DNA of 18,151 nucleotides from the NCBI GenBank assembly GCA_027023145.1, contig JALVWV010000035.1, positions 1 to 18,151 on the forward strand. Reading direction: 5' to 3'. Position 1 is the stretch's first letter, and each line of letters opens with the position of its first letter. Source of the stretch: Campylobacteraceae bacterium. GTDB taxonomy: Bacteria > Campylobacterota > Campylobacteria > Campylobacterales > Sulfurovaceae. A program made the translations under genes and the position numbers. Below the pieces are notes generated by a model, which did no database searches, had not been told where the DNA came from, and saw only the letters and a program-made list of their open reading frames with translations. Positions 6,377 through 15,124 of the stretch are shown in pieces.

Positions 6377-6805
6377 TTACGCCTCTTCTTTGGTAGGCTC
6401 TGCAACCGTCTCAGTCGCTTGGGGTGCAGGGGCTTCCTCTTGTTTGGGCTCAGCAGCGGGTATGTCGTTTTTCTTGGCGACGGCTGCGACCATTTTGTCG
6501 AATTGCGCGATCTCTTTTTTCTTGGCGTACTTGACGGTCATGAATTTGAGAACATCTTCGTTGTAGCGCATTTGGCGCTCGAGCTCAGCGATGAGGGTTG
6601 CGGGGGCTTTGTAGTAGGCGACGGTATAGTATCCGCGCTCATTTTTCTCCACAGGGTACGCGAGCTTACGCATACCCATATCATCGATGGCGACGATCTC
6701 TCCACCATTGTCGGTGATGATTGCGATGTTTTTCTCGATCTGTGCTTTGGTCTCTTCGTCGGTCAAGGTAGGTTTGACGACAAACAGCGTTTCGTAATGA
6801 TTCAT
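6377..6805 (-). CDS. rpsF: 30S ribosomal protein S6
   Basis: 142 residues from ATG 6805, with AGAAGGA 7 nt upstream. A longer frame to 6874 has no ribosome binding site. The S6 core MNHYETLFVVKPTLTDEETK, GMRKLAYPVEKNERGYYTVAYYKAP and ELERQMRYNEDVLKFM is complete. An Ala/Glu/Pro-rich tail (about 35 residues) extends it, as is common in this phylum. S6 binds S18 and helps to assemble the 30S platform. A GAGGC-TTAC-GCCTC hairpin spans the stop codon (6372-6385). The gene probably has its own promoter (TAAAAT at 6891-6896, minus strand), which separates it from the MazEF-like pair upstream. Confidence 0.95.
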   Translation of the reverse strand: MNHYETLFVVKPTLTDEETKAQIEKNIAIITDNGGEIVAIDDMGMRKLAYPVEKNERGYYTVAYYKAPATLIAELERQMRYNEDVLKFMTVKYAKKKEIAQFDKMVAAVAKKNDIPAAEPKQEEAPAPQATETVAEPTKEEA

Positions 6806-6836
6806 CGGTGTCCTTCTTTTGGTTTGATAGCCCGCC

Positions 6837-6896
6837 TCACCGTATCGCAAGCGGATACGTCCAAAAGCGAGCAAGAAATTTGGAAGAGATATTTTA
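6837..6896 (-). promoter_or_regulatory. rpsF promoter and possible S6:S18-binding leader
   Basis: A TAAAAT on the minus strand at 6891-6896 lies between the end of the MazF-like gene and rpsF. Downstream, the leader can fold CGTATC with GATACG (6841-6859) with a bulged C giving a CCG at the bulge and a CGC/GCG top. S6:S18 autoregulatory leaders are known to carry a CCG in such a bulge. The match is short and visual only. Confidence 0.35.
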
Positions 6897-6922
6897 TCGA
6901 AGTAGTACTTAAGGGCAGGCGA

Positions 6923-7291
6923 TTAGCGCGAGAATTGCAGGGTATAAAGGGGATTCATCGTCTTGATTAGCGTGGTATGAACGTGTTCCAGCTGTGCAGA
7001 GGGGAGGGTACCGATGCGTTTGCGAAAGCGGTCGTTTGCGAAGTTTTTGACTTGAAAACAGTCGATGGCTGATGGCTTGGTCAGGCCGTTTTCCGGTGTG
7101 GGATCGATGTGGATCATCCACGGGTAGTTGGCGTAGTTTGGTTTCCAGTCGGTAATGGGGACGAGGGTTTTGAGTGGCAGTCGTCCGATGGTATCGTGGC
7201 TGATGATGACGGCGGGTCGAAGCTTGGTGATCTCGCTTCCCACTTGCGGATAAAAAGCCACTTCCCATATCTCTCCCTGACTAATAGTCAT
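6923..7291 (-). CDS. MazF/PemK-family mRNA endoribonuclease toxin
   Basis: 122 residues from ATG 7291. MazF toxins are ribosome-independent ribonucleases that cut mRNA at short motifs. Diagnostic pieces are QGEIWEVAFYPQVGSEITKLRPAVIIS (with the RPAVII core after residue 25), LVPITDW, and the late KNFANDRFRKRIGTL segment with conserved basic residues. The start is chosen at MTISQGEIW. Ten codons further upstream in frame would lie deeper in the antitoxin. Overlap with the antitoxin is 11 nt. The pair sits between holA and rpsF, which are usually neighbours in this phylum, so it is a later insertion. Confidence 0.9.
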   Translation of the reverse strand: MTISQGEIWEVAFYPQVGSEITKLRPAVIISHDTIGRLPLKTLVPITDWKPNYANYPWMIHIDPTPENGLTKPSAIDCFQVKNFANDRFRKRIGTLPSAQLEHVHTTLIKTMNPLYTLQFSR

Positions 7292-7541
7292 ACACGTCCC
7301 CCGTGTCGGCTCCAAGCTCACGACTGAGCTTCTGATACTCTGTATCCTTCAGCGCCTGAGCGATTCCGCGTTCCCAGCGTTTGAGTTCCTGCCGCTTGAC
7401 ATACTCGGCAATGGCTTCATTGTAAATCGCAGAGAGGGAGAGGTGAAGCTCGTCTTTTAAAGCAACAACCTGCTCTTTGAGCTCACGGGGGATGTTGAAA
7501 GTGACTTTTTCGAGCGGGGAGGGGCTGGATGTTGTGACCAT
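7281..7541 (-). CDS. ribbon-helix-helix antitoxin of the MazF-like toxin
   Basis: 86 residues. The segment KVTFNIPRELKEQVVALKDELHLSLSAIYNEAIAEYV (residues 12-49) has the strand-helix-helix pattern of MetJ/Arc repressors: a beta strand that enters the DNA groove, followed by two helices. The C-terminal acidic part (QALKDTEYQKLSRELGADTG) would bind the toxin. It directly precedes and overlaps the toxin and has its own promoter at 7568-7573. It probably represses the operon as a dimer. Confidence 0.85.
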   Translation of the reverse strand: MVTTSSPSPLEKVTFNIPRELKEQVVALKDELHLSLSAIYNEAIAEYVKRQELKRWERGIAQALKDTEYQKLSRELGADTGDVYDY

Positions 7542-7567
7542 ACTTTTTCTCCATATCTTTTTGGAGC

Positions 7568-7573
7568 ATTATA
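7568..7573 (-). promoter_or_regulatory. -10 box of the MazEF-like operon
   Basis: TGCTATAAT on the minus strand, TATAAT at 7568-7573, an extended -10 of the same type as elsewhere in the window. It lies 27 nt upstream of the antitoxin ATG. Confidence 0.6.
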
Positions 7574-7620
7574 GCAGAGTCTGGAAGGATGAGTCAAGAG
7601 GGTAGAATCTTGATGATTGC

Positions 7621-7726
7621 GTGCGCCATCTGGGCAGATATAGGATCTGCCCCTACGGAAAGGTCATCCTAATGCAACCCATGCAAAAATTCTACCCTCT
7701 ACCTTCTACCTTCTACCTTCTACCCA
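7621..7726. repeat. REP-like unit plus five-heptamer array downstream of holA
   Basis: Unit 7621-7658 starts GTGCGCCA, carries the 8-bp hairpin GGGCAGAT-ATAGG-ATCTGCCC (7632-7652) and ends CTACGG. It is a second copy of the unit at 787-825. A heptamer array follows: CTACCCT, CTACCTT three times, CTACCCA (7692-7726), ending 5 nt before the holA stop codon at 7732. Confidence 0.75.
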
Positions 7727-7731
7727 CTTAC

Positions 7732-8709
7732 CTACAGGTACCCCTGCAACCGTATCAAAGCCCCATAAAGCAAACTCTCTTTGTCGATACTGCCTGGTCT
7801 CTTGAGGCTCAGTTCGGTCTCGAGGAGGTGTTCGTAGATCTTCAGGAGAGAGGCAGTTTTTACCTTGAGAGCGAGGGCGGCTTTTTGCTCTTCGATCTGG
7901 CGGGGGAGTTTGTAGCCGAGGATCTCTTTGGAATCAGGAGCCCCGTGGAGGCGGATGTAGGCGTGGAAGAGGAAGATTTGGTTGACAAAAAACTGCGTTG
8001 CGCGGAGGATGGAGTATTCGTCTTCGCCGAGATCGAGGAGCTTGGTGAGGGTCTCGGTGACGGGCTTTTTGGCAAAGAGATCGATCAGGAGCTGTTCGAC
8101 GGCAAGCGGGGCGGTGGAGTAGACGAGGCGGTCGATGTCCCGGCTGTCGATTTTGCGGCCGAGGATGGCGAGTTTCTCGAGCTCTTTAGCACAGAGGGCG
8201 AGGTTGTTGTTGAGCAGCGTCAACAGGTGGGTGAGGGCATAGTGGTCAATGTCCACACCGAGAGCTTGCGCCTTCTGGGTTAGGACAGCGATCCCGTCGC
8301 GGACATTGGGTTCAAAGAAGCGCACCCATACGCCCCCTTTTTTGTCTGAGAAGCTGGCCTGCAAACTGCGGGCATCGGAGCTGGAACCTTCGTAGGCGTA
8401 GAGGAAGTAGTTGTCCTCGTTTTTGCCGGCCAGTTCGACGAGGGTATCGAGCTCTTTTTTGGGGATCTTTTTGTCGCGGCGGATGAGCAGGAGGTTTGTC
8501 CCGCCAAACAGGGAGCTTTGGGAGAGGTAGCTTCGGGCTTGGTCAAAAGAATATTCGTCATGGTAGAGGGCGAGGGTGGAGTCGGCGGCATCGAGCTGGG
8601 TTTTGTAGAGCTCGAGGTAGTGGTCGATCATGTAGTCGTTGTCGCCGTAGAGGAGGACGGCGTGGGGGAGGGCTTTGGCGAGGTGCTGGTCAAATTCGCG
8701 TTGATACAT
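7732..8709 (-). CDS. holA: DNA polymerase III subunit delta
   Basis: 325 residues. The delta subunit opens the beta sliding clamp in the clamp loader. The N-terminal HAVLLYGDNDYMIDHYLELYK, the following YSFDQARSYLSQSSLFGGTNLLLIRRDKKIPKKE and the central LNNNLALCAKELEKLAILG are typical of the poorly conserved HolA family; length is right (about 330). An in-frame TTG (8712) precedes ATG 8709. ATG is preferred because GGAGG lies 6 nt upstream. That Shine-Dalgarno sits inside a perfect hairpin (8711-8727). In related genomes holA normally follows rnr directly; here a restriction-modification pair lies between them. Confidence 0.85.
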   Translation of the reverse strand: MYQREFDQHLAKALPHAVLLYGDNDYMIDHYLELYKTQLDAADSTLALYHDEYSFDQARSYLSQSSLFGGTNLLLIRRDKKIPKKELDTLVELAGKNEDNYFLYAYEGSSSDARSLQASFSDKKGGVWVRFFEPNVRDGIAVLTQKAQALGVDIDHYALTHLLTLLNNNLALCAKELEKLAILGRKIDSRDIDRLVYSTAPLAVEQLLIDLFAKKPVTETLTKLLDLGEDEYSILRATQFFVNQIFLFHAYIRLHGAPDSKEILGYKLPRQIEEQKAALALKVKTASLLKIYEHLLETELSLKRPGSIDKESLLYGALIRLQGYL

Positions 8710-8710
8710 C

Positions 8711-8727
8711 AAAAGCCTCCGGCTTTT
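8711..8727 (-). promoter_or_regulatory. hairpin enclosing the holA Shine-Dalgarno
   Basis: On the coding strand AAAAGCC-GGA-GGCTTTT forms a perfect 7-bp stem with a 3-nt loop, and GGAGG spans loop and stem. The ATG follows at once. When folded, the stem would hide the ribosome binding site. The same layout precedes rnr and the ACT gene. Confidence 0.6.
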
Positions 8728-8728
8728 G

Positions 8729-9010
<282 letters not shown>

Positions 9011-9046
9011 CGGTGGTGAGTAGATTTTGAGTGAAAAAATTAGTAA

Positions 9047-10059
<1,013 letters not shown>

Positions 10060-10063
<4 letters not shown>

Positions 10064-10911
10064 GACTCCACCTTGTATGTTATGAGTTTTGCATCCATAA
10101 GTTGAATAGGATTATCTGGATTTTTTATCCTGACATCTTTTATAGTAATTTTATCACCAATTAATGTTTCAATTGCCTGTCTATCTTCATTAGGTAAAGC
10201 GTCGTATTTCTCTTTTTGTAGAAGTGCAATACATTGAAATATTGCATTTTCGTCATATTCATATATGTATGAAAAAATTTTATTTGGATTCGCAATATTC
10301 CACATGCCCCGTATGCGCAAATCAGTAATGCGAAGTGGATCAACTTTTTTTACTCTACCTATCTCATTTGATTCAGTAAATTCAACATCAGGGATAGTAT
10401 TTACACCTTGTGAAATTGTATCTTTAATGCGCTCGTAAGTTGATTTTTCTGCACAAAAGCAATCACCATAGACAAGCCATAGTGATTTGAGCGCTTTCTT
10501 TTGAGTGTGCCCAATCACATAAAGCATATCTTTTTCACTCCAAACTTCACATGTTTTGCATGCATTTGTTATCATTGGGCTATCGGAATAAAGTTTTGCT
10601 TTTGGATAAGAGCTATTCAAGGCTATGGATGAATTTTTGGATTGTATTTTTTTGATTTCAATAGCATCAGAGTTTTTAAGTATTAAGTCAGGTGGGTTGT
10701 GACTATTTCCTTGATAAGAGAATATTTCAGAGAGTTTTTCTATGCGTTCTAATTCATTTGATATATTGTACGTAGATGCAAATATATTTTGTATATATTG
10801 CTCTAAACCCTCACCCATGTTGTTGGCTCTATTGTTTTCATTGGTTGTAGTAGAAATATCCTCTTGGTAAGTATTTGTTATGTTTATAAATGCTCTTAGT
10901 ATATTGGACAC
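10060..10911 (-). CDS. type II restriction endonuclease, NgoPII-like, predicted GGCC
   Basis: 283 residues from GTG 10911 (SNILRAFINITNTYQ). The PD-(D/E)xK active site is visible as NPPDLILKN followed by AIEIKKIQSK (Asp75, Glu85, Lys87). The region SSYPKAKLYSDSPMITNACK and the cysteines in KTCEVW fit the NgoPII endonuclease family (PF09521), which cuts GGCC. It is paired with a HaeIII-like methylase, so the pair forms a complete restriction-modification system. The endonuclease is translated first and coupled to the methylase by a 4-nt overlap, and no controller gene is seen. A possible -10 (TAAAAT, minus strand, 10941-10946) lies 30 nt upstream. AT-rich, probably acquired. Confidence 0.82.
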
Positions 10912-10968
10912 GAAGTACTGCCTTTTTTGTTTGTGCTGAAATTTTATCCAATAAAGGAAATAGAGACA

Positions 10969-10992
10969 AAAAATATGTCAAATTGTCATACT
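10969..10992 (-). repeat. 24-nt near-palindromic repeat, copy 1
   Basis: On the minus strand this reads AGTATGACAAT, T, TGACATATTTTT. It differs at one base from plus-strand 17730-17753. The core is a near-palindrome TATGACAA-T-TTGACATA. It lies between the rnr stop and the endonuclease start, 30 nt before a -10-like TAAAAT, so an operator or activator site is possible. Confidence 0.5.
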
Positions 10993-10994
10993 TT

Positions 10995-12950
10995 TCACTC
11001 TTCCTCCTCTATTTTTGCAACCACCTCTCCCATGATGACAGCCTGGGGGAGGTGAACGTGGGTGATCATGAGGCGTATTTTATCGAAAAGCATCACCCCT
11101 TCGCCTTGGAGGTGGACTTCGACGCCGGCGATGTCGCCGAGCAGGCGGGCTTTGGTGTGGTGGTCGTCGATTTCGATGATCTCGGCGTCGAAGAAGAGAC
11201 CGATGCGCTCCTGTGCCCAGCGGGCGAATGTGCGGTCACGGAAGTCCCATTCGGCTTTGGTGGCGTTGCGTTCGAGTTCGCTGACCCGTTCGCACAGCGG
11301 ATCGATGTTGCGCAGGAGGTAGCCGGACTCTTTGGTGTCACTGGCAAGCTGGGTCTTGATGAGGCGGTGGAGGAGCAGGTCGCTGTAGCGGCGGATAGGG
11401 GAGGTGAAGTGGCTGTAGTGGGCAAAACCCAGCCCGAAGTGCCCGACGTTGTGCGCCGAGTAGCTCGCCTGCCGCAGGGAGCGGATGATCATCGCATCCA
11501 CTTCGCTCTCCAGCCCCATGCGCTTGGCCTCTGCCTGAATGGCGCGGATCAGCGAGGGGCTGTCGTCGTACTCCTCGACGTAGAGACCGATGGCAGCCAG
11601 TTCGGTCAGAAGGGCTTCGATCTTCTCGAGTTGCGGAGGCTCGTGGATCCGGAAGATCCCATCCCCGTCCCCCTTGAAGCGCTTGGCGGCGGCTTGATTG
11701 GCTAGAAGCATGCACTCTTCGATGAGGGAGTGGGAGGGGGTGCTGGTCTCGATCTGGGTGGCGGTCAGAAGCTGGGCATCGTCGAGGGTGAGTTTGATCT
11801 CTTCGCTTCGGAAGTCAAATCCCCCCACCAGTCGCCTAGCACGAAGCTGTGCGGTGAGCTTTTGCAGCGGTAGGAGCCAAGGGAGGATACGGAGGATCGC
11901 TGGATCGTCTCCGGTGTACCCCTCGGCCAGTATCCCATCCACCGCGTCGTAGTGGAAGCGAAATTTCGAGTGGATGATCGCCTCAAAAAATGTCTCTTTG
12001 ATCGGTTCGAGGGTGTCTGGGTCGAGGGTGATCTTGGTCACAAAGGCGAGACGATCGACCCGGGGTTTGAGGGAGCAGATGTTTTCGCTCAGTTCTCGGG
12101 GAAGCATCGGGAAGGATTTGTGCGGCAGGTAGGTGGTAAACCCCCGCTGCACCGCCTCCCGGTCGATGGCGCTGAAAAACGGCACATAGTGGCTCACATC
12201 GGCGATGGCCACGTAGAGGGTGTGGGTGGAGGTGTCGTAGTAGATCGCATCGTCGAAGTCTTTGGCCGTCACCGGATCGATGGTGCAAAAGTCCAGATTG
12301 CGCAGATCGACCCGGTCGGGGTGTTCGGCAGCGTTGACGTCCGATTCGACCGCGCGTGCCTCCTCGATACACTCGGGGGGAAAGGCATCACGCCGGTCGT
12401 AAAGTGCGAGCGAGATCCGCTCATCCACGAGAGGCGAATCGAAGTGCCCGAGGACTTCGAGTACGTCGCTGGTGTCGATATCCACCTTGAAAACCGTGCC
12501 AAGCTTAAACGTGTTGAGGCTGATCCCCTCCATCTGTACGGTCGTGGGCAGATCGGTGCGCAGATCAAGGGTGAGGAAGTCGCCCTGCTCGTCCCGGGTC
12601 GTATAGGCCAGTGTGTAGCGGTGTGCCCGCTTGAGAATGGCGACCACCTTGCCGCTGCTGCGCCCCCGACGGGCAAGGAAACGCTTGGCGACGACGATGT
12701 CCCCACGCTTGGCCTCCCCGAGGAAGTCTGGCTCGATCAGCAGATCTCGCTGCTCCTTGAATGCTGCTTCGACGAAGCCTTTGCCGTCACGCCCCAGATA
12801 GAGTCGGCCGATACGGTAGAGGGAGTGGAGCTTCCAGAGTCCGTCCTCTTCGAACACGGCTCCTATCTTTTGAAGGTGCTCGAAGACTTCCCGGTATTCG
12901 GGATCGAGGTCGGTGGGGAGGAGCCCCTGGGCGAGCTGGGCGGCGATCAT
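10995..12950 (-). CDS. rnr: ribonuclease R (RNB-family 3'-5' exoribonuclease)
   Basis: 651 residues. A short N-terminal region with cold-shock-like beta domains (about 50-190) is followed by the RNB catalytic domain (about 215-540) and an S1-like C-terminal part (about 560-640). The catalytic acids lie in CTIDPVTAKDFDDAIYY (Asp225, 231, 233, 234). GHFGLGFAHYSHFTSPIRRY is the classic RNB signature. RNase R degrades structured RNA, including rRNA and tmRNA targets. The protein is shorter than E. coli RNase R (about 810), as usual in Campylobacterota. ATG 12950 follows AAAGGA held in a hairpin. The first residues MIAAQL are shared with the ACT protein because the 5' region is duplicated. Confidence 0.94.
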   Translation of the reverse strand: MIAAQLAQGLLPTDLDPEYREVFEHLQKIGAVFEEDGLWKLHSLYRIGRLYLGRDGKGFVEAAFKEQRDLLIEPDFLGEAKRGDIVVAKRFLARRGRSSGKVVAILKRAHRYTLAYTTRDEQGDFLTLDLRTDLPTTVQMEGISLNTFKLGTVFKVDIDTSDVLEVLGHFDSPLVDERISLALYDRRDAFPPECIEEARAVESDVNAAEHPDRVDLRNLDFCTIDPVTAKDFDDAIYYDTSTHTLYVAIADVSHYVPFFSAIDREAVQRGFTTYLPHKSFPMLPRELSENICSLKPRVDRLAFVTKITLDPDTLEPIKETFFEAIIHSKFRFHYDAVDGILAEGYTGDDPAILRILPWLLPLQKLTAQLRARRLVGGFDFRSEEIKLTLDDAQLLTATQIETSTPSHSLIEECMLLANQAAAKRFKGDGDGIFRIHEPPQLEKIEALLTELAAIGLYVEEYDDSPSLIRAIQAEAKRMGLESEVDAMIIRSLRQASYSAHNVGHFGLGFAHYSHFTSPIRRYSDLLLHRLIKTQLASDTKESGYLLRNIDPLCERVSELERNATKAEWDFRDRTFARWAQERIGLFFDAEIIEIDDHHTKARLLGDIAGVEVHLQGEGVMLFDKIRLMITHVHLPQAVIMGEVVAKIEEEE

Positions 12951-12953
12951 GGT

Positions 12954-13035
12954 CTGAATCCTTTGGATTCAGAAGTGAGGAGTGAGGAGTGAGGAGTGAG
13001 GAATTTTGGTTTCATTTTTTGCATGGGGTATTATA
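12954..13035 (-). promoter_or_regulatory. rnr leader: promoter, heptamer array, Shine-Dalgarno hairpin
   Basis: Read on the coding strand: GCTATAAT (-10 at 13030-13035), a T/A-rich spacer, four heptamers (GTGAGGA on the plus strand, 12975-13002), then the perfect 8-bp hairpin CTGAATCC-AAA-GGATTCAG (12954-12972) whose AAAGGA is the Shine-Dalgarno, then ACC and ATG. The hairpin would block ribosome access when folded. The leader is duplicated in front of the ACT gene. Confidence 0.65.
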
Positions 13036-13059
13036 GCTTATTTTTGTAGGAGGAGCGGT

Positions 13060-13311
13060 TCAGTAGACTTCTTTTCTATGTGCAATTCTAATGAGAGTAA
13101 TAACTAAAATGTCATTCTCTTTTAGATAAATGATCCTGTAGTTTCCAGCTCTCTTTCTATATTTGCCTTTATGCTTGCCTTTTAGAGATTTATCGCCTGC
13201 AAAAATACCATTTTCTAAATCTTTGATTTTGTTATAAATGAGCCGTTGATTTGGTTTGTCTATTTTTTCTAACTCTTTAAAAGGGGCTTTTGGGATAATG
13301 ACTTTGAACAT
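13060..13311 (-). CDS. RelE-family toxin
   Basis: 83 residues from ATG 13311. The sequence FKVIIPKAPFKELEKIDKPNQRLIYNKIKDLENG, LKGKHKGKYRKRAGNYRIIYL and ILVITLIRIAHRKEVY is textbook RelE/YafQ-like: helix pair, basic strand with the RxGxYRIIY motif (Arg, Tyr contacts to mRNA), and the terminal HRKxVY. RelE toxins cut mRNA in the ribosomal A site. A TTG one codon earlier is in frame, but ATG forms the TGATG junction with the antitoxin stop, typical of coupling. Confidence 0.9.
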   Translation of the reverse strand: MFKVIIPKAPFKELEKIDKPNQRLIYNKIKDLENGIFAGDKSLKGKHKGKYRKRAGNYRIIYLKENDILVITLIRIAHRKEVY

Positions 13312-13538
13312 CAATTAAGCCCGAGTCTCTGTGCTACTTCTTCGAGTGAGTAAACTTCAGTCTTCCCGGCTTTGAGATCGTCGATACGCTTATCGGAGAT
13401 CATTTCATCCAATGTGTCAAAGTACGTACTGACTGCTTTTTCGATCAAATATGTTCTTGTCCTTTCCAGCTCTTGTGCATAACTATCCAAATCAGATAGT
13501 AATGATTCATCCATTCTAATATTTATCGCTTTTTTCAT
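13311..13538 (-). CDS. ribbon-helix-helix antitoxin of the RelE toxin
   Basis: 75 residues from ATG 13538; upstream codons in the same frame fall in the promoter and are not used. MKKAINIRMDESLLSDLDSYAQELERTRTYLIEKAVSTYFD is a ribbon-helix-helix DNA-binding domain: the INIRMDE strand, then two helices. The tail DDLKAGKTEVYSLEEVAQRLGL is the usual toxin-binding extension of such antitoxins. The stop overlaps the toxin ATG by one base. A strong promoter with a palindrome over the -10 (13565-13597) suits autorepression. Confidence 0.88.
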   Translation of the reverse strand: MKKAINIRMDESLLSDLDSYAQELERTRTYLIEKAVSTYFDTLDEMISDKRIDDLKAGKTEVYSLEEVAQRLGLN

Positions 13539-13564
13539 TGTATGCCTTTGTGTCCATTTGTAGA

Positions 13565-13597
13565 TACAATTGTAGTGCAAACGGGGGTTTTTGTCAA
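13565..13597 (-). promoter_or_regulatory. sigma-70 promoter with palindromic operator for the RelE pair
   Basis: On the minus strand TTGACA (13597-13592), a 17-nt spacer and TACAAT (13574-13569). The -10 is embedded in the perfect palindrome TACAATTGTA (13565-13574), a likely binding site for the ribbon-helix-helix antitoxin. Confidence 0.7.
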
Positions 13598-13614
13598 GAG
13601 GGCTTCAGCTCTAA

Positions 13615-13620
13615 TATAAT
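13615..13620 (+). promoter_or_regulatory. -10 box for the antitoxin/PIN pair at 13653
   Basis: TATAATATAATC contains TATAAT at 13615-13620, about 33 nt before ATG 13653. It lies back to back with the RelE-pair promoter, leaving a divergent regulatory gap of about 114 nt. Confidence 0.55.
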
Positions 13621-13652
13621 ATAATCAGAAAACATATATGAAAAGGACAAAT

Positions 13653-13934
13653 ATGCAAACGATTTCGATCTCGGAGCTTCAGCGCAATCTTCACAAGATC
13701 GACCATCTCGATATTGCTGAGATTGTCGATAAGAAGCGCAATCAGGTCAAGGGGTACTTTCTGGACAAGAAGTATGTGAGTGTGATCCACGAGATTATGG
13801 ATACTGAGGAAGATCGGAGACAAAAGAGGCTTGAGGAGTTCCGGCAACTCACCCGAAACCGACCGACGATCACGATAGACAAGGATATCGACATCTGCAA
13901 GCTGGATGAGGATATGAACGATGCGCTTCTTTGA
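13653..13934 (+). CDS. antitoxin (Phd/YefM-like) of the PIN toxin
   Basis: 93 residues from ATG 13653, with AAAAGGA 8 nt upstream. An ATG at 13638 overlaps this ribosome binding site and is less likely. The N-terminal MQTISISELQRNLHKIDH followed by VDKKRNQVKGYFLDKKYV resembles the Phd/YefM fold (first strand with an SELQRN helix, then a beta hairpin with a lysine-rich turn). The C-terminal part is acidic (DKDIDICKLDEDMND) and would neutralise the toxin. It overlaps the PIN gene by 14 nt. GC-richer than the RelE pair next to it. Confidence 0.75.
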   Translation: MQTISISELQRNLHKIDHLDIAEIVDKKRNQVKGYFLDKKYVSVIHEIMDTEEDRRQKRLEEFRQLTRNRPTITIDKDIDICKLDEDMNDALL

Positions 13935-14325
13935 TACGAATGTGCTGGTCTATTATTCGGTCATGCAGGATGAGGGCAAGCAGAAGATCGCCGAGGAGTT
14001 GATCGAGGAGGCGATCGTGGATGAGACGTTTTTCCTCTCACCGCTGGTGTTCAGTGAGTATGTCTTTTCCCTCGCCAAACTGGGCGCACTCCCCGAGAGC
14101 CAACCTCTCATCGAGTATTTCAAACAGTATGTCCAGGAGATACCGTTTGCTATCATTGCCCTCGAAGCATACGACCTGTGCTACGAGATCGATGCGTGCA
14201 AGAGCATCAACGATGTGATTCATTTGAAAGTGGCGGAGAGGTTTTGTGGTGAGCTGGTGACGTTTGATCGGGATTTTGGGAAATTGCGGGAGTATGCGAG
14301 GGTTGAGGTGGAAGTTCTCTTCTGA
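13921..14325 (+). CDS. PIN-domain toxin (VapC-like)
   Basis: 134 residues. The four PIN acids are visible: Asp5 in FFDTNVLVYY, Glu46 in FSEYVFSL, Asp98 in INDVIHLKVAE, and Asp116/118 in VTFDRDFGKL. The domain is therefore complete and probably an active Mg-dependent ribonuclease. ATG 13921 overlaps the antitoxin by 14 nt. It converges with the AT-rich gene at 14330, with only 4 nt between the stops. Confidence 0.9.
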   Translation: MRFFDTNVLVYYSVMQDEGKQKIAEELIEEAIVDETFFLSPLVFSEYVFSLAKLGALPESQPLIEYFKQYVQEIPFAIIALEAYDLCYEIDACKSINDVIHLKVAERFCGELVTFDRDFGKLREYARVEVEVLF

Positions 14326-14329
14326 TTTG

Positions 14330-15004
14330 TTATGCATTGGCAAGTATTTTAGCAGCATAATTCAATTTACCATTACGAATTAAAGCAAAAAGACCACGTT
14401 CGATATCTACAGCACGGTATTTTGAATCAAAATTGCGAGTAGAAATTTCTAGTAATCTTTGGCACCAAGCTTCGTATGCATTTGAGTTAGGCTTGCTGGG
14501 TCTAAGTTGACTTTCCTTTAGCGTATAGGATATTTTAGCCAAAACAGTTTGTTTGCCATGAGTAGAAAACTTTATTTTAATAATCTGTTTATCTAACACT
14601 GCTGAGCTTTCTGGATCGAGGAACATGCGAATTTTGGAGATAAAAGAGATGCCAGAGAACTGTGGCATTCTGAGTTCCTTGATTTCTGTTATAGAAGGTT
14701 GCAATGTTCTTTGAAATAGCTTTCCCACAACTCGCAATTGATGATCAGTTACATTCTTTCTAAAAAGCTTTACTCGATAATCTCTATATCCTGATGTTGC
14801 ATAGCCCCAGTAAAGGACGTTTGATAAACCATCTTTTATAGCCGTAATATCAGGGTTTAGCAATAAGTTTAAAACATGTTTTTCAAGATCATGCATATTG
14901 TCAAATTGGAGTTCTTTGTTGAGTTTGAAATCGAATGCTACTGTAGGAAAATTATAGTTCTCAATTGCCTTTTGAAGATCACGTTTTTGTTCTATTGTTA
15001 ACAT
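14330..15004 (-). CDS. unknown accessory protein, possibly OGG-fold (HhH-GPD-like)
   Basis: 224 residues, AT-rich and lysine-rich, unlike the housekeeping genes. The middle segment PQFSGISFISKIRMFLDPESSAVLDKQIIKI and the later NAYEAWCQRLLEIS plus YRAVDIERGLFALIRNG resemble my recollection of 8-oxoguanine glycosylase OGG-fold proteins in accessory islands (SGISFxSKxxxFLxPExxxVLD, YxxWC, DIERxLF). If so, residues about 110-145 hold a helix-turn-helix with the aspartate of the VLD motif. This is tentative. ATG 15004 has AAAGG upstream and a TGCTACAAT -10 near 15058. Not obviously coupled to any neighbour. Confidence 0.6.
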   Translation of the reverse strand: MLTIEQKRDLQKAIENYNFPTVAFDFKLNKELQFDNMHDLEKHVLNLLLNPDITAIKDGLSNVLYWGYATSGYRDYRVKLFRKNVTDHQLRVVGKLFQRTLQPSITEIKELRMPQFSGISFISKIRMFLDPESSAVLDKQIIKIKFSTHGKQTVLAKISYTLKESQLRPSKPNSNAYEAWCQRLLEISTRNFDSKYRAVDIERGLFALIRNGKLNYAAKILANA

Positions 15005-15057
15005 GTATTACCTTTTAGTCAATTAATGGGTGTGTATTACTTTTTTATTCAAGGAAC

Positions 15058-15063
15058 ATTGTA
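15058..15063 (-). promoter_or_regulatory. -10 box of the gene at 14330-15004
   Basis: GTGCTACAAT on the minus strand, TACAAT at 15058-15063, about 54 nt before ATG 15004. Confidence 0.45.
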
Positions 15064-15124
15064 GCACTTATTGCCCGCAATAGCAATATCAACAAAACAA
15101 AAAAATGACAAATGCTCAAAGAAA

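Noticed and set aside
7621..8283. Plus-strand open frame of 220 codons opposite holA
   Set aside because: Begins in a REP-like unit, passes through the heptamer array and then mirrors holA codons.
10890..11705. Plus-strand open frame of 271 codons opposite the rnr C-terminal part
   Set aside because: Antisense shadow; runs of Val/Glu/Asp/Gly arise from rnr codon bias.
11952..12992. Plus-strand open frame of 346 codons opposite rnr
   Set aside because: Antisense to the RNB domain; no ribosome binding site or recognisable motifs, while rnr is unmistakable.
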